39,091 bases of DNA, from positions 1 through 39,091 of the forward strand of contig JADFYF010000013.1 in assembly GCA_015233165.1 (NCBI GenBank), in the 5' to 3' direction. The DNA comes from Candidatus Omnitrophota bacterium. Its GTDB lineage: Bacteria > Omnitrophota > Gorgyraeia > Zapsychrales > Fredricksoniimonadaceae. Below the pieces are notes generated by a model that made no database searches, was not told where the DNA came from, and saw only the letters and a list, made by a program, of their open reading frames with translations. This document shows positions 1 to 9,305 of the stretch, one piece after another (within the stretch, counting starts at the first letter, position 1; every line of letters starts with the position of its first letter). Position numbers and translations under genes: made by a program.

Positions 1-101
1 AAACAAAAGAAAAATAATAATTATTTTCTGGGGCATGGGAGTAATTGTAAAATAAAATTATTTTTTTACAAGCAAAAAGTATTAAAACTTATAGTGTTAC
101 A

Positions 102-3100
102 TCAATTTGAAGAAACTTCCGGATTTGCACCGCCTAAGGACTTAATCAGATTCACGCATGCAATTAATCGCTGTGTTTGAGATTGGATCAGGCTTAATTG
201 AGCTTCCAGACGAGAACGTTCGGCATCCACGACATCTATAAAACTCACCAAACCCTGGCGATAGCGTTCATAGGACATATTCTTGGTGGCATTGGCGGAA
301 TTAAACAGCCGTTCCTGCGCCTTGGACTCTTGCTCCTGCATATTGACATCCACCAGGGCATCTTCGACTTCCGTAAAAGACTTTAGAATCACCTGATGAT
401 ACTGGGCTAAGGTCTTTTCATACTCCGCTCTGGCCGCTTTCAACTTGGCCTGATTGCCTCCGGCGTTAAACAGTGGAATGGTAATGCTTGGCCCCACGGA
501 CCACATGCCGCTAGCCGCCTGGAATAACTTGGCCGCATCCATGGTTTGAAGACCTGCTGCTGCATTCAGAGTGATCGACGGGAAAAAGTCGGCTTTAGCC
601 ACACCCACCTTGGCGTTCGCGGAGGCCATTAACTCCTGAGCCTGCATCACATCCGGACGATGACGCAGAAGATCGGACGGCAACCCTACCGGAACAGAGG
701 GAGCCTTAAGATGATAATCCTCCACTGAAAGAAGATGAAACTCCTGGGCCGATTGACCACACAACAGCGATAAGGCATTCTCACCGCGTTCTCGCAGGCG
801 CTTGGCTTCAATGATCTGAGCCTCCACACGGGCCATTTCTGTTTTAGCCTGGGAGAGATCCAACTCACTGGATAATCCAGCACTCACACGATCGGAAAGA
901 ATCTTCACTACCTCTGTTCTTAGCTTCACCGTTTCACTTAAGGCATAAACCTGAGCATCCAGCTGTCGCAGCAGAAAATATTGATTGGCCACGTCACTTG
1001 TTAAGGTTAACAGCACGGTCTCATAGGCATATTTTTGAGCGTAGGCTTCAAAACGCCCTGATTCGAAGGACTTACGTACCTTCCCCCATAAATCGATCTC
1101 GTAACTAAAGTCTAAGGGAATGGTAAACTCATTACTCGTACGGCTCTTATTAAAGAGAACCGATGAATTCTTGCTGGTACGGCTGCGTACAGCAGAAGGC
1201 GTTGCTCCTATTATAGGGAAAAGATCAGCTTCCGAGACCCTGGCGATCGCGCGCGCCTTATCCACATTGGCCACTGCCGCTTTGAGATCCTGATTATTAG
1301 CCAGAGACTTGTCCTCCAGATCGTTCAGGGTACTGTCATTAAAAACAGTCCACCATTGCTCAGGTAACACAGAAACAGCAGCTGCTGTTGTCTGTTTCCA
1401 TTGCTTAGGAGTAGCTACCTCTGGCGGAACATACTCCCGACTGGAAGCACAGCCGTTAAGAAACACTCCGCTTAAAAGCAAAATCATCACCGCAGGAGCA
1501 ATCTTCTTCTTGTTCTGAAATACCTTACTAAACCAGACATAGACAACAGGTATGACAAATAAGGTTAAAAATGTGGATGTGATCATACCCCCCACGGTCG
1601 CTACCCCCATGGGACGACGCGCTTCTCCACCGGCTCCAAAACCAATGGCAATCGGCAGAATACCTGCTACTGTTGCGCAGGCGGTCATCAGAATAGGACG
1701 CAGACGAATCGCACCGGCGGCAATCATGGCATCCGTCGCTGTTTTGCCCTTGGCGATTTCCTGATTAGCAAAGTCCACCAGCATAATAGCGTTCTTAGTA
1801 ACAAGTCCAAAGAGCAAGATCATCCCGATCTGACTATAAAGATTCACTCCCATCGACGGAACCTTAAAAAGAGCAAAGATCAACAGAGCCCCGAAGGCCC
1901 CGAAGGCGGCTAAAGGCAGGGTAAACATGACTGTAATCGGATGAATCAGGGATTCAAACTGCATGGCTAAAACGATATAGATGACAATGAGGGCCAGGAT
2001 CATGACAAAATAAATCCCCTGAGACGATTCCACCAACTCCTTGGCCTCGCCTTTCCATTCATAACGAAAGTCCGATGGTAAGTCCTTCTTTAAAATCTCT
2101 TCCACCTTGCTCATCGCTGTTCCTAAAGGAACCCCCGTCGGCGTTCCTTCAATCACAGCGCTGCGGAAACGATTGTAGTGATTGATCGCTGAGGGACCAG
2201 CTCCTGTTTCAAAATTAACCAGATTGCTTAACTGAACCAACTCGCCTTTGTTGTTACGGATAAACAAAATATTCAAATCCGTCGGAACAAGTCTTTGCTC
2301 CCGAACCAATTGAGCAATGACATCATACTGCTTGCCGTCGATATTCACCTTGCTAATATCCAGACCTCCAAAGGCAATCTGCAGAGTCTTGGCGATATCC
2401 TCGACGCTAACCCCCAATTGGGCCGCGCGATCACGGTCAATGGACAGACGCAGCTCGGGTTTATTGAGTTCAAAGTTGGAACGCACATTAATCAAAAATC
2501 CTGCCTTACGCAATTTATTGACGAGGCTGGCAGCATAATTATTCAGCTTAACCAGGTCCTGACTTTGAATCACCAACTCAAAGGGCTGGGTGAAACCACC
2601 CCCGAAGGATTTGGGCATAATAGGAATGGCAAAAGCGCCTTGCACCTGGGTAAAAAGTTGTCCACCTAACCCCTTAGGACCACCGACGATATCTCTCAGA
2701 TTACGCTTACGATCTTCCTTCAGACGGATGAAAGCCAACCCCTGCGCCGGATTTCCCGGAGAACCACGGGCCAACGCTACCGCCGAGAAGTATTCCTGTG
2801 TTTCAGGCATCTGGGCAATAATTCCTTCCATTTTCCTGACCATACGATCCGTGTATTCGCTGGTTGAACCTTCCGGAGCCAGCGCAAAGATTAGAAAGCG
2901 CCCTTTATCCTCGATAGGAACAAATTCATGATCCAAACGAAAATAAATAAAGACCGTCGACAAAATAGCAGCAGTGGCAACCAGGGAGACAATCATCGGA
3001 TGACGAAGACTCCAGGACAATGCCTTGGCGTAACGCTTATCCAGATTGGCAAAGAAACGCTCGAAGGCCGCCAGAATTCCTTTGTGCTCATGGTCGTCGT

Positions 3101-4577
3101 GAATAGGTTTTAAAATCCGGGCGGCCAAGGTCGGTGTTAAGGTCAGGGCCACGAAGGCAGAAATCAACACCGAGAAGGAAATCGCCACGGCAAACTCAAT
3201 AAAGAAGCGACCTGTCACACTGGTTTGAAATGCCATGGGCATAAAGACACAAACTAACGTGATCGTGGTTGCAATCACCACAAAACCGATTTCCCTCATC
3301 CCCTGAATCGCAGCCTCTAAAGGTTTCATCCCCGCTTCAATATGACGGTAAATATTCTCCAGAACAATGATGGCATCATCGACGACAAGACCAATCGCCA
3401 GAATCAGCCCCAGCATGGTGACAATGTTAATAGAAAATCCCATCCCATAAAGAACACCAAACGTAGCAATAATAGCGACGGGAATGACAATAGCCGGAAT
3501 AAAGGTGGAACGCAGATTACGCAGAAACATGAAGATGGTTAACACGACGAGGATAAAAGCAATCCCTAAGGTTGTCCACACTTCAGATATAGCCTTCTCG
3601 ACATAGATAGATTCGTCATACGGAAAAGAAGCGGTCACCCCCAAGGGCAAGGACGGACGAATACGATCGACTTCCTTTTTGATCTGCTTGACGACTTCAA
3701 TCGTATTAGCCTTGGATTGCTTGATCACACCAATCCCAAGAGCAGGTTTGGAATTAAAACGGGCAATGGAGCGTTCATCCTCGACGCCAATCACAGCTTG
3801 TCCGATATCCGAGAAACGAATCACGGTATCTCCGACGCGCTTGATGACCAGATTATTATATTCATCCGGCGTCTTCATCTGTCCCTTGGTCTCAATCGAC
3901 AAGGAACGCGTCTGACTTTCTGCTAAACCACTGGGCAGTTCAATATTCTCCCGCTTAAGCGCCGCATCCACATCCAAGACGCTGATGCCACGACTCGCCA
4001 TCTTCTGGGCATCTAAACGCAGACGAATAGCAAAACGCTTTTGCCCTCCAAAAATAATGGAGCTAACCCCATTGACCGTCTGCAGACGATCTTTGAATAA
4101 ATCTTCCGCCATCTTGGTCAGCTGCAGCGTCGAGTAACGATCCGAATACAGAGCAATCCAAAGAACGGGCGACGCATCCGCTTCCTGCTTAGCCACAATC
4201 GGCTCATCAATATCCTTAGGCAACTTGCCCCGCACCCGAGACACACGATCACGGACATCCTGAGCCACCACATCAATCGGACGGGTTAACGTAAATTCCA
4301 CCGTAATGGAACTAACCTGTTCCCTGGATTCACTGGTAATGGTGCGAATACCGTCGATGCTCATGAGCTCCGCTTCCACCAGCTCGGTGACCTGCGTCTC
4401 CATAACAGCAGCCGAAGCGCCTTTATAGACGGTTTGCACGTTGACAATCGGAGGATCAATGTCAGGAAGCTCCCGCACAGGCAGGCGACTTAACCCAATC
4501 ACCCCAAAAATCACCAACGCCACAGAAAGCATGCTGGCAAAGATTGGACGTTTGATAGAAAATTCTGAAATCTTCAT
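102..4577 (-). CDS. RND efflux permease fused to NodT-type outer-membrane factor
   Basis: This 1491-residue protein combines two parts of a tripartite drug or metabolite efflux pump. Residues 1 to about 1020 are a full HAE1-type inner-membrane RND permease (AcrB/MexB-like). The proton-relay residues are visible: D400-D401 in 'GLVVDDAI' (TM4) and K928 in 'GLVTKNAI' (TM10). After TM12 comes a KKK cluster (1023-1025), a short hydrophobic run and a lipobox, LNGC, with Cys1043. Residues 1043-1491 are a complete outer-membrane factor of the NodT/TolC family with typical coiled-coil hairpin sequence and length (about 449 residues). The adaptor gene lies upstream on the same strand. The ATG at 4577 gives the canonical RND start 'MKISEFSIKRPIFA', but I see no clear Shine-Dalgarno. 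The joined parts are normally separate genes; a single-base indel at the junction could mimic a fusion, but the reading frame is clean and the topology is sensible. Substrate is unknown. Confidence 0.93.
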   Translation of the reverse strand: MKISEFSIKRPIFASMLSVALVIFGVIGLSRLPVRELPDIDPPIVNVQTVYKGASAAVMETQVTELVEAELMSIDGIRTITSESREQVSSITVEFTLTRPIDVVAQDVRDRVSRVRGKLPKDIDEPIVAKQEADASPVLWIALYSDRYSTLQLTKMAEDLFKDRLQTVNGVSSIIFGGQKRFAIRLRLDAQKMASRGISVLDVDAALKRENIELPSGLAESQTRSLSIETKGQMKTPDEYNNLVIKRVGDTVIRFSDIGQAVIGVEDERSIARFNSKPALGIGVIKQSKANTIEVVKQIKKEVDRIRPSLPLGVTASFPYDESIYVEKAISEVWTTLGIAFILVVLTIFMFLRNLRSTFIPAIVIPVAIIATFGVLYGMGFSINIVTMLGLILAIGLVVDDAIIVLENIYRHIEAGMKPLEAAIQGMREIGFVVIATTITLVCVFMPMAFQTSVTGRFFIEFAVAISFSVLISAFVALTLTPTLAARILKPIHDDHEHKGILAAFERFFANLDKRYAKALSWSLRHPMIVSLVATAAILSTVFIYFRLDHEFVPIEDKGRFLIFALAPEGSTSEYTDRMVRKMEGIIAQMPETQEYFSAVALARGSPGNPAQGLAFIRLKEDRKRNLRDIVGGPKGLGGQLFTQVQGAFAIPIMPKSFGGGFTQPFELVIQSQDLVKLNNYAASLVNKLRKAGFLINVRSNFELNKPELRLSIDRDRAAQLGVSVEDIAKTLQIAFGGLDISKVNIDGKQYDVIAQLVREQRLVPTDLNILFIRNNKGELVQLSNLVNFETGAGPSAINHYNRFRSAVIEGTPTGVPLGTAMSKVEEILKKDLPSDFRYEWKGEAKELVESSQGIYFVMILALIVIYIVLAMQFESLIHPITVMFTLPLAAFGAFGALLIFALFKVPSMGVNLYSQIGMILLFGLVTKNAIMLVDFANQEIAKGKTATDAMIAAGAIRLRPILMTACATVAGILPIAIGFGAGGEARRPMGVATVGGMITSTFLTLFVIPVVYVWFSKVFQNKKKIAPAVMILLLSGVFLNGCASSREYVPPEVATPKQWKQTTAAAVSVLPEQWWTVFNDSTLNDLEDKSLANNQDLKAAVANVDKARAIARVSEADLFPIIGATPSAVRSRTSKNSSVLFNKSRTSNEFTIPLDFSYEIDLWGKVRKSFESGRFEAYAQKYAYETVLLTLTSDVANQYFLLRQLDAQVYALSETVKLRTEVVKILSDRVSAGLSSELDLSQAKTEMARVEAQIIEAKRLRERGENALSLLCGQSAQEFHLLSVEDYHLKAPSVPVGLPSDLLRHRPDVMQAQELMASANAKVGVAKADFFPSITLNAAAGLQTMDAAKLFQAASGMWSVGPSITIPLFNAGGNQAKLKAARAEYEKTLAQYHQVILKSFTEVEDALVDVNMQEQESKAQERLFNSANATKNMSYERYRQGLVSFIDVVDAERSRLEAQLSLIQSQTQRLIACVNLIKSLGGANPEVSSN

Positions 4578-4607
4578 GAGACTTTATCGGCTTTCATATT
4601 TTTATTA

Positions 4608-4720
4608 TTCCCTCCCCCAACATAATGGTGGGGAGGGTTAGGGAGGGGGGCAACTCATCTGACTCTTCATCAGACTTCTACTTTCACCCTTCCCTAGCCC
4701 CTCCCATCAAGGGAGGGGAA
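4608..4720. repeat. GC-rich palindromic repeat, copy A
   Basis: Two roughly 40-base arms, rich in CCCTCCCC/GGGGAGGG and sharing TTAGGGAGGG versus CCCTAGCCCCTCCC, form a long imperfect inverted repeat, and each arm contains its own small hairpin. A close relative lies at 31098-31183 inside a gene. This copy fills most of the spacer between the adaptor and permease genes, so it would sit as a stable RNA hairpin in the middle of the efflux operon mRNA. It looks like an interspersed, non-autonomous REP/MITE-like element. Confidence 0.85.
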
Positions 4721-4727
4721 TCCCTAC

Positions 4728-5768
4728 TTAATAACTTACAGCGACAGCAGAACCAGGTCCGATTTTCTGATACCCCTCGATAATAATAATGTCTCCGGCC
4801 TTTAACCCTGAGAGAATCTCGACGTTTCCTGATTGTCGAATCCCTGTTTTCACGAGCGTCATCTGTGCCTTATTATCCTGATCCACCGTAAAGACATACA
4901 CTTCTTCCGCCTTAGGAATCAAGGCCGCCTCGGGAACCATCAGCGCCTGCGGCTTTTGATCAACAATCAAATCAATCTTGGCAAACATTCCTCGACGGAG
5001 TTTACTTTCAGGATTATCGATCTTGGCTTTCACCAAGAAGGTCCGTGTCAGTTCATCCACCTGAGGATCAAGAAAATACACCTGTCCCTTAAACTCTTCC
5101 TTAGGATAGGCCGCGACAGTTAACAAAACCTCCTGGCCTTCCGTAACTCGGGCCATATAGCGTTCCGGCACATGAAAATCCACCTTCATCGGATTCTCGT
5201 CGATCAACACCGTCAACAACTTCTCCTTATTGATGACCTGTCCCAAACTCACCTGACGCTCCCCCACATACCCTTCAAAAGGCGCCTTGATCACAGTGTC
5301 TCCCAGTTGAGCGGTGATTAAATCCACCTGGGCCTTCTTAGAAGCTAATTCTGCCTGGGCCTGGTCAAACTCTTGTTTTGAGACAGCCCCTTGTCCGACT
5401 AAGGCTTTCATGCGCGTAAAGGTGGACTGGGCAATATCAAGGCTGGATTGGACCATGGCCAGATTAGCCTGAAGCTTTTCTCGATCCAGGACTAAAAGCA
5501 CATCTCCCTTGGCCACCTTCTGCCCTTCATCAAAATGAATCTCGGTAATCTTGCTTTCAATCTGACTTCGAACTTCAATCGACTCATTGGCGGCCAGCGA
5601 TCCCACCATGGTGACCTTATCCAAAACAACCTGAGGCGTCACCTTAACAGCGACGACCGGAGTAGCAAACCCTGCCATCGCCTTAGCCGCCGCAGCCCCC
5701 TTATCCGAAGGCGCCCCGCACCCTGCCACCATAAAAACCAACATCAGTCCGTAATAAAATGAATTCAT
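4728..5768 (-). CDS. RND efflux periplasmic adaptor (membrane fusion protein), lipoprotein
   Basis: This 346-residue HlyD/AcrA-family adaptor bridges the RND permease and the outer-membrane factor in the periplasm. The N-terminus is a lipoprotein signal ending in VAGC (Cys17), so the mature protein is probably lipid-anchored. It shows the usual order: beta-barrel/lipoyl half ('VRSQIESKITEIHFDEGQ'), a helical hairpin (about residues 100-155, 'SKQEFDQAQAELASKKAQ'), the second lipoyl half ('IKAPFEGYVGE'), then beta-barrel and membrane-proximal domains ending 'GAGSAV'-like (here GPGSAVAVSY). The start is preceded by a purine-rich GAGG about five bases upstream. It is the first gene of a two-gene operon with the permease-OMF fusion, from which it is separated by a palindromic repeat. 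Length and architecture are normal for the family. Confidence 0.93.
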   Translation of the reverse strand: MNSFYYGLMLVFMVAGCGAPSDKGAAAAKAMAGFATPVVAVKVTPQVVLDKVTMVGSLAANESIEVRSQIESKITEIHFDEGQKVAKGDVLLVLDREKLQANLAMVQSSLDIAQSTFTRMKALVGQGAVSKQEFDQAQAELASKKAQVDLITAQLGDTVIKAPFEGYVGERQVSLGQVINKEKLLTVLIDENPMKVDFHVPERYMARVTEGQEVLLTVAAYPKEEFKGQVYFLDPQVDELTRTFLVKAKIDNPESKLRRGMFAKIDLIVDQKPQALMVPEAALIPKAEEVYVFTVDQDNKAQMTLVKTGIRQSGNVEILSGLKAGDIIIIEGYQKIGPGSAVAVSY

Positions 5769-5826
5769 AAATCCTCAACTTCCTTTATGCGTGTTACAAG
5801 TCCCTGTTTGAACCATTCAATAGAAA

Positions 5827-5850
5827 CCCCGCATCCTTACGAACACGGGG
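5827..5850 (-). terminator. Probable terminator after DUF2442 gene
   Basis: CCCCG and CGGGG arms surround a 14-base loop; on the minus strand the stem is followed by TTTCTATT. It lies about 30 bases past the DUF2442 stop and ahead of the efflux operon. The loop is long and the T-run is interrupted, so the call is moderate. Confidence 0.45.
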
Positions 5851-5881
5851 CCTAGAAACTAATTTGAGTTTAATTAAATCT

Positions 5882-6133
5882 TCAAGAACATGCTTCTGAA
5901 TAAAGAGTATCTGGGGCGATATCAGCACCATTAGGCCAACAAATAGTTCCCAATTCAGCGTCGACCTTCATTTGGCAGAATTTCTTTTGATCAAGCAGTG
6001 CTTTAAAAATCCCCTTGCCTAAATATTTACGAAGATCAACAGTCCCCTTCTTTAAATCATCAAAAACTACTTCAACGATATAATCTTTGACAATCCTGGC
6101 TTCTATGACTTCTCTGGCAACAATGGTTTTCAT
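5882..6133 (-). CDS. DUF2442 domain protein
   Basis: An 83-residue soluble protein matching the DUF2442 pattern: an N-terminal strand pair ('VEVVFDDLKKGTVDLRKYL') and a C-terminal 'LGTICWPNGADIAPDTLY' motif, which is the hallmark of the family. Function is not established. DUF2442 genes are typically found directly after DUF4160 genes, as here: the start codon overlaps the upstream DUF4160 stop by four bases (ATGA). Such two-gene cassettes are small, mobile and patchily distributed, and have been suspected of being toxin-antitoxin-like; that is inference. A probable terminator follows. The gene itself is intact even though its partner is frameshifted. Confidence 0.85.
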   Translation of the reverse strand: MKTIVAREVIEARIVKDYIVEVVFDDLKKGTVDLRKYLGKGIFKALLDQKKFCQMKVDAELGTICWPNGADIAPDTLYSEACS

Positions 6134-6386
6134 AATAATGGCTCAATTGTTTTTAATTTGCCTTCTTTTTGGGCGATATTCCAATCATCTACCAACTCTT
6201 TCTCATGAATCTTAGCCCATTCCTTTATAAGTCTGGTGGCTCTCGGAGGCAATTTCCCTGCAAGCAAACGACAACCCTTGATGCTATAAACAGTCAATTG
6301 CCCCTCATATTTCGCATGAAAATGAGCAGGGTGATGGTCTAGAACATCAAAATTACGATGCCATAGAATCTGGATATAACCGGCAT
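6130..6386 (-). pseudogene. DUF4160 protein gene, frameshifted
   Basis: From the ATG at 6386, with a strong Shine-Dalgarno (AGGAG about seven bases upstream), the frame reads MPVISRFYGIVILMF and then meets TAG at 6341-6339. Shifting by one base, the DUF4160 signature resumes at once: DHHPAHFHAKYEG..., continuing through 'GCRLLAGKLPPRA' to a TGA overlapping the DUF2442 start. Restoring one base (TA to TAY before GAC) gives about 85 residues, the normal length. So one base is missing near 6339. This is a real pseudogene, a sequencing error, or less likely a programmed frameshift. The partner DUF2442 gene is intact. Confidence 0.8.
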
Positions 6387-6423
6387 GAATGCTCTCCTTT
6401 TGCTACTAATAGTGGACCAAAAA

Positions 6424-7356
6424 CTAACTTCGATATTCTGCAAACAGGTCCGTCGACAAATAACGTTCGCCGGTGGACGGGATAATGGCCACAATCATCT
6501 TGCCCTTATTTTCAGGACGCTTGGCAACCAAAACAGCGGCATGAATAGCTGCTCCGGAAGAAATACCGCAAAGGATTCCTTCTTCCTTGATCAAACGTCT
6601 GGCCATCACCATGGCTTCCTCATTGTCCACCTGAATGACCTCATCAATCAACTTGGTATCCAGGATACTTGGAACAAAACCCGCTCCAATGCCCTGAATC
6701 TTATGAGGACCAGGTTGTCCGCCGGACAGGACGGGAGAATTCTTAGGTTCAATGGCAATGGCTTTAAAATTAGGATTGCGCTGCTTGATCACTTGAGCAA
6801 CCCCTGTTAAGGTTCCGCCGGTTCCGATACCTGAAATCAAAATATCCACCTTACCGTCGGTATCACGCCAGATTTCTTCCGCCGTGGTCAGACGATGAAT
6901 CTCAGGATTAGCCGCATTGTCAAATTGCTGAGGCATGAAATATTTCGTATCACTGTCCGCTAACTCCTTAGCCTTCTTGATAGCGCCCTTCATTCCTTCG
7001 GTACCAGGAGTTAAAATTAATTCTGCACCCAAGGCCTTTAATAAGGCCCGACGCTCTAATGACATTGTCTCAGGCATGGTTAACAACAGCTTATACCCTT
7101 TGACGGCACAGACAAAGGCTAAGGCAATCCCTGTATTTCCTGAGGTTGGCTCGACGATAATCGTATCTTTCTTGATTTTACCAGCCTTCTCGGCAGACTT
7201 AATCATGTTAAAACCGATGCGGTCTTTAACAGAACCTAAAGGATTAAAATATTCCAATTTTCCTAAAACGGTCGCCTGGCAATCCTTGGTGACCTTGTTA
7301 ATTCTGACCAAAGGGGTGTTCCCGATTAACTCTGTAATGTCATTTGCTATTTTCAT
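6424..7356 (-). CDS. cysK: Cysteine synthase A (O-acetylserine sulfhydrylase)
   Basis: This PLP enzyme makes L-cysteine from O-acetylserine and sulfide in the cytoplasm. Its 310 residues match the family length. Visible motifs are the PLP lysine K44 in 'NPLGSVKDR', the substrate loop TSGNTG (71-76), the phosphate-binding GTGGT (178-182) and SSGA (266-269) near the pyridine nitrogen. The start is preceded by AGGAG and lies 11 bases after the mnmG stop, so the two are very likely co-transcribed. The C-terminus ends 'AEYRS' and not the terminal isoleucine that docks into serine acetyltransferase, so formation of a classical cysteine synthase complex is doubtful (inference). No cysE is in the window. 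Confidence 0.96.
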   Translation of the reverse strand: MKIANDITELIGNTPLVRINKVTKDCQATVLGKLEYFNPLGSVKDRIGFNMIKSAEKAGKIKKDTIIVEPTSGNTGIALAFVCAVKGYKLLLTMPETMSLERRALLKALGAELILTPGTEGMKGAIKKAKELADSDTKYFMPQQFDNAANPEIHRLTTAEEIWRDTDGKVDILISGIGTGGTLTGVAQVIKQRNPNFKAIAIEPKNSPVLSGGQPGPHKIQGIGAGFVPSILDTKLIDEVIQVDNEEAMVMARRLIKEEGILCGISSGAAIHAAVLVAKRPENKGKMIVAIIPSTGERYLSTDLFAEYRS

Positions 7357-7367
7357 ACCGTCTCCTG

Positions 7368-9239
7368 TTATGTTTTACGTTCCTTTAATTTCTTCAAATA
7401 GACCATCATTAAGCTGATCGCAACAGGTGTCACTCCGGAAATGCGATTCGCCTGCCCTAACGTCGTCGGTGCAAATCGTTTAAGCTTCTCACGGATTTCT
7501 TTAGAAAGCCCGGGAACCTCTTCATAGTTCATATTCGCCGGGATCATGATATATTCAATATGTTTAAACTTCTCCACATTCTTTTTCTGACGACTAATAA
7601 ATCCTTCATACTTGATTTCATATTCCACCTGAGCAATCACCGTGGGCCCCTGATCCTTGAGCGTCCCATCAAAGGAAGATATCATATCATAGGTCACTTG
7701 CGGTCTCTTTAATAAATCATACAAACTTGTCTGCTGACGCAAGGGAGCCGTCTGATTGTCCTCTAAAATCTTATCCAACTCTGTTCCAGGATTGACCTTA
7801 ACCTCACGCAGATGCTCAATTTCTTTAGCAATCCTCTCGTATTTCTTCTGAACTTGGATGTAATCCTTCTCGGGTAAAATGCCTAAAGCATGACCTAACC
7901 CTGAAAGCCTGAAATCCGCATTATCTTCACGGACGATCAGACGATACTCGACGCGGGAGGTGAACATCCGATAGGGCTCTTCTGTGCCCTTCGTCACTAA
8001 ATCATCAATCAAAACACCGATATACGACTGGCGTCCTAAAATAAAAGGTTCCTTGCCCTGAGCAAATAAGGCAGCGTTGATACCAGCGACCAATCCTTGC
8101 GCTCCTGCTTCTTCATAGCCGGTGGTTCCATTGATCTGTCCGGCGGTATAAAGCCCAATCACCTTCTTTGTTTCCAGCGTAGGTTTCAAGTCCGTCGCAT
8201 CCACCACCCCATGTTCAATCGAATAACCAGGACGAACAATGACAGCCTTCTCTAAACCCGGAATGGAATGCACCATCTGTTGTTGCACATCCGCAGGAAG
8301 CCCCGTCGATATACCGTTGGGATAATATTCACTCGTATCTAAACCTTCCGGCTCCAGAAAAACATGATGGGTTTCTTTATCGGCAAACTTCTTTAATTTA
8401 TCCTCAATGGAAGGACAGTAACGCACACCCGTCGCCTGAATCTGACCTGAATACATCGGCGACAAATGAAAATTAGCGCGGATAATGTCATGCGTCTTTT
8501 GAGTCGTGCGTGTGATATGACAAGGAAGCAGCTTTTGTTCTTTAGGAATAAACGGTGTACGAAATGAAAACGGCACCGGTGGATTATCGGAATCTTGTCG
8601 ATCTAAATTTGAGAAATCAATGGTATTTCCATCCAGACGAGGAGGAGTTCCGGTCTTAAACATGCGGACCTTAAACCCTAAATCACGAATAGAATCCGCT
8701 AAACGATTCGAAGCCTGATCGCCGATACGGCCCCCGGGAGTAATCTGGGTCCCCATATGCATACGACCATTGAGAAAGGTTCCGGCGGTAATCACCAACG
8801 TCTTAGTCGCAAGGATGCTGCCATCGGCCGTCTTAATCCCCACCACAGATCCGCCTTCAACCAGAATCTCTCTGACCTTATCTTCTTTAACGCTCAAATT
8901 AGCCTGGGAGGATACGACCGCCTGCATGTAGAGCTTATATTGCTTACGATCGCTCTGGCAACGCGATGAACGGACCGCTTGCCCCTTGGAGGTATTCAGC
9001 TGAAAAAATTGGATGCCCGTGCGGTCGGCCGCCAGGCCCATCTCCCCGCCTAAGGCATCAATCTCTTTAACCAATTGCCCCTTACCCACCCCGCCAATGG
9101 CTGGATTACAGCTCATCTGGCCTATGGTATCAAAAGATAAGGTCACCATGAGGGTTTGACAGCCCATTCTGGCACTGGCTAAGGCAGCTTCAACTCCGGC
9201 GTGTCCACCGCCAATAACTATACAATCAAAGGTATTCAT
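7368..9239 (-). CDS. mnmG: tRNA uridine-5-carboxymethylaminomethyl modification enzyme MnmG
   Basis: MnmG (GidA) uses FAD and, with the GTPase MnmE, installs the cmnm5 group on the wobble uridine of several tRNAs. The 623-residue protein has the FAD-binding GGGHAG at 10-15, the conserved '[12 protein letters not shown]' segment with Cys44, a second conserved cysteine in 'RYCPSIEDK', and the '[12 protein letters not shown]' signature, followed by the helical C-terminal MnmE-binding region. Full length and no missing motif. A TTGACA-17-TAAATT promoter ends nine bases before the ATG, and there is no Shine-Dalgarno, so translation is probably leaderless or nearly so. cysK follows at once. No mnmE is in the window. 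Confidence 0.97.
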   Translation of the reverse strand: MNTFDCIVIGGGHAGVEAALASARMGCQTLMVTLSFDTIGQMSCNPAIGGVGKGQLVKEIDALGGEMGLAADRTGIQFFQLNTSKGQAVRSSRCQSDRKQYKLYMQAVVSSQANLSVKEDKVREILVEGGSVVGIKTADGSILATKTLVITAGTFLNGRMHMGTQITPGGRIGDQASNRLADSIRDLGFKVRMFKTGTPPRLDGNTIDFSNLDRQDSDNPPVPFSFRTPFIPKEQKLLPCHITRTTQKTHDIIRANFHLSPMYSGQIQATGVRYCPSIEDKLKKFADKETHHVFLEPEGLDTSEYYPNGISTGLPADVQQQMVHSIPGLEKAVIVRPGYSIEHGVVDATDLKPTLETKKVIGLYTAGQINGTTGYEEAGAQGLVAGINAALFAQGKEPFILGRQSYIGVLIDDLVTKGTEEPYRMFTSRVEYRLIVREDNADFRLSGLGHALGILPEKDYIQVQKKYERIAKEIEHLREVKVNPGTELDKILEDNQTAPLRQQTSLYDLLKRPQVTYDMISSFDGTLKDQGPTVIAQVEYEIKYEGFISRQKKNVEKFKHIEYIMIPANMNYEEVPGLSKEIREKLKRFAPTTLGQANRISGVTPVAISLMMVYLKKLKERKT

Positions 9240-9248
9240 AGTTGATAA

Positions 9249-9277
9249 AATTTACACGGAAACTGTTGAATTGTCAA
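9249..9277 (-). promoter_or_regulatory. Sigma70-type promoter for mnmG-cysK
   Basis: On the minus strand TTGACA (9277-9272) and TAAATT (9254-9249) are 17 bases apart. A start site about seven bases downstream would fall at roughly 9242, giving a 5' leader of only 0-3 bases before the mnmG ATG. Confidence 0.65.
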
Positions 9278-9305
9278 ATACTTAGTCCCGAGTGAAATCG
9301 AGGGA

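Noticed and set aside
45-71. AT-only hairpin TTGTAAAA/TTTTACAA after the permease-OMF gene
   Set aside because: The stem has only one G-C pair per arm and lacks a following T-run; too weak to call a terminator.
2295-2669. Plus-strand open frames within the RND gene and many similar ones elsewhere
   Set aside because: They lie wholly inside well-supported minus-strand genes, lack ribosome sites and resemble no known protein.
5780-5815. tRNA-like GGTTCAAACAGGGACT on the minus strand
   Set aside because: No matching acceptor, anticodon or D arms around it; likely chance.
9283-9304. Imperfect palindrome AGTCCC...GGGATT after the LacI gene
   Set aside because: Resembles a dispersed repeat or weak terminator, but arms are mismatched and only one copy is seen here.
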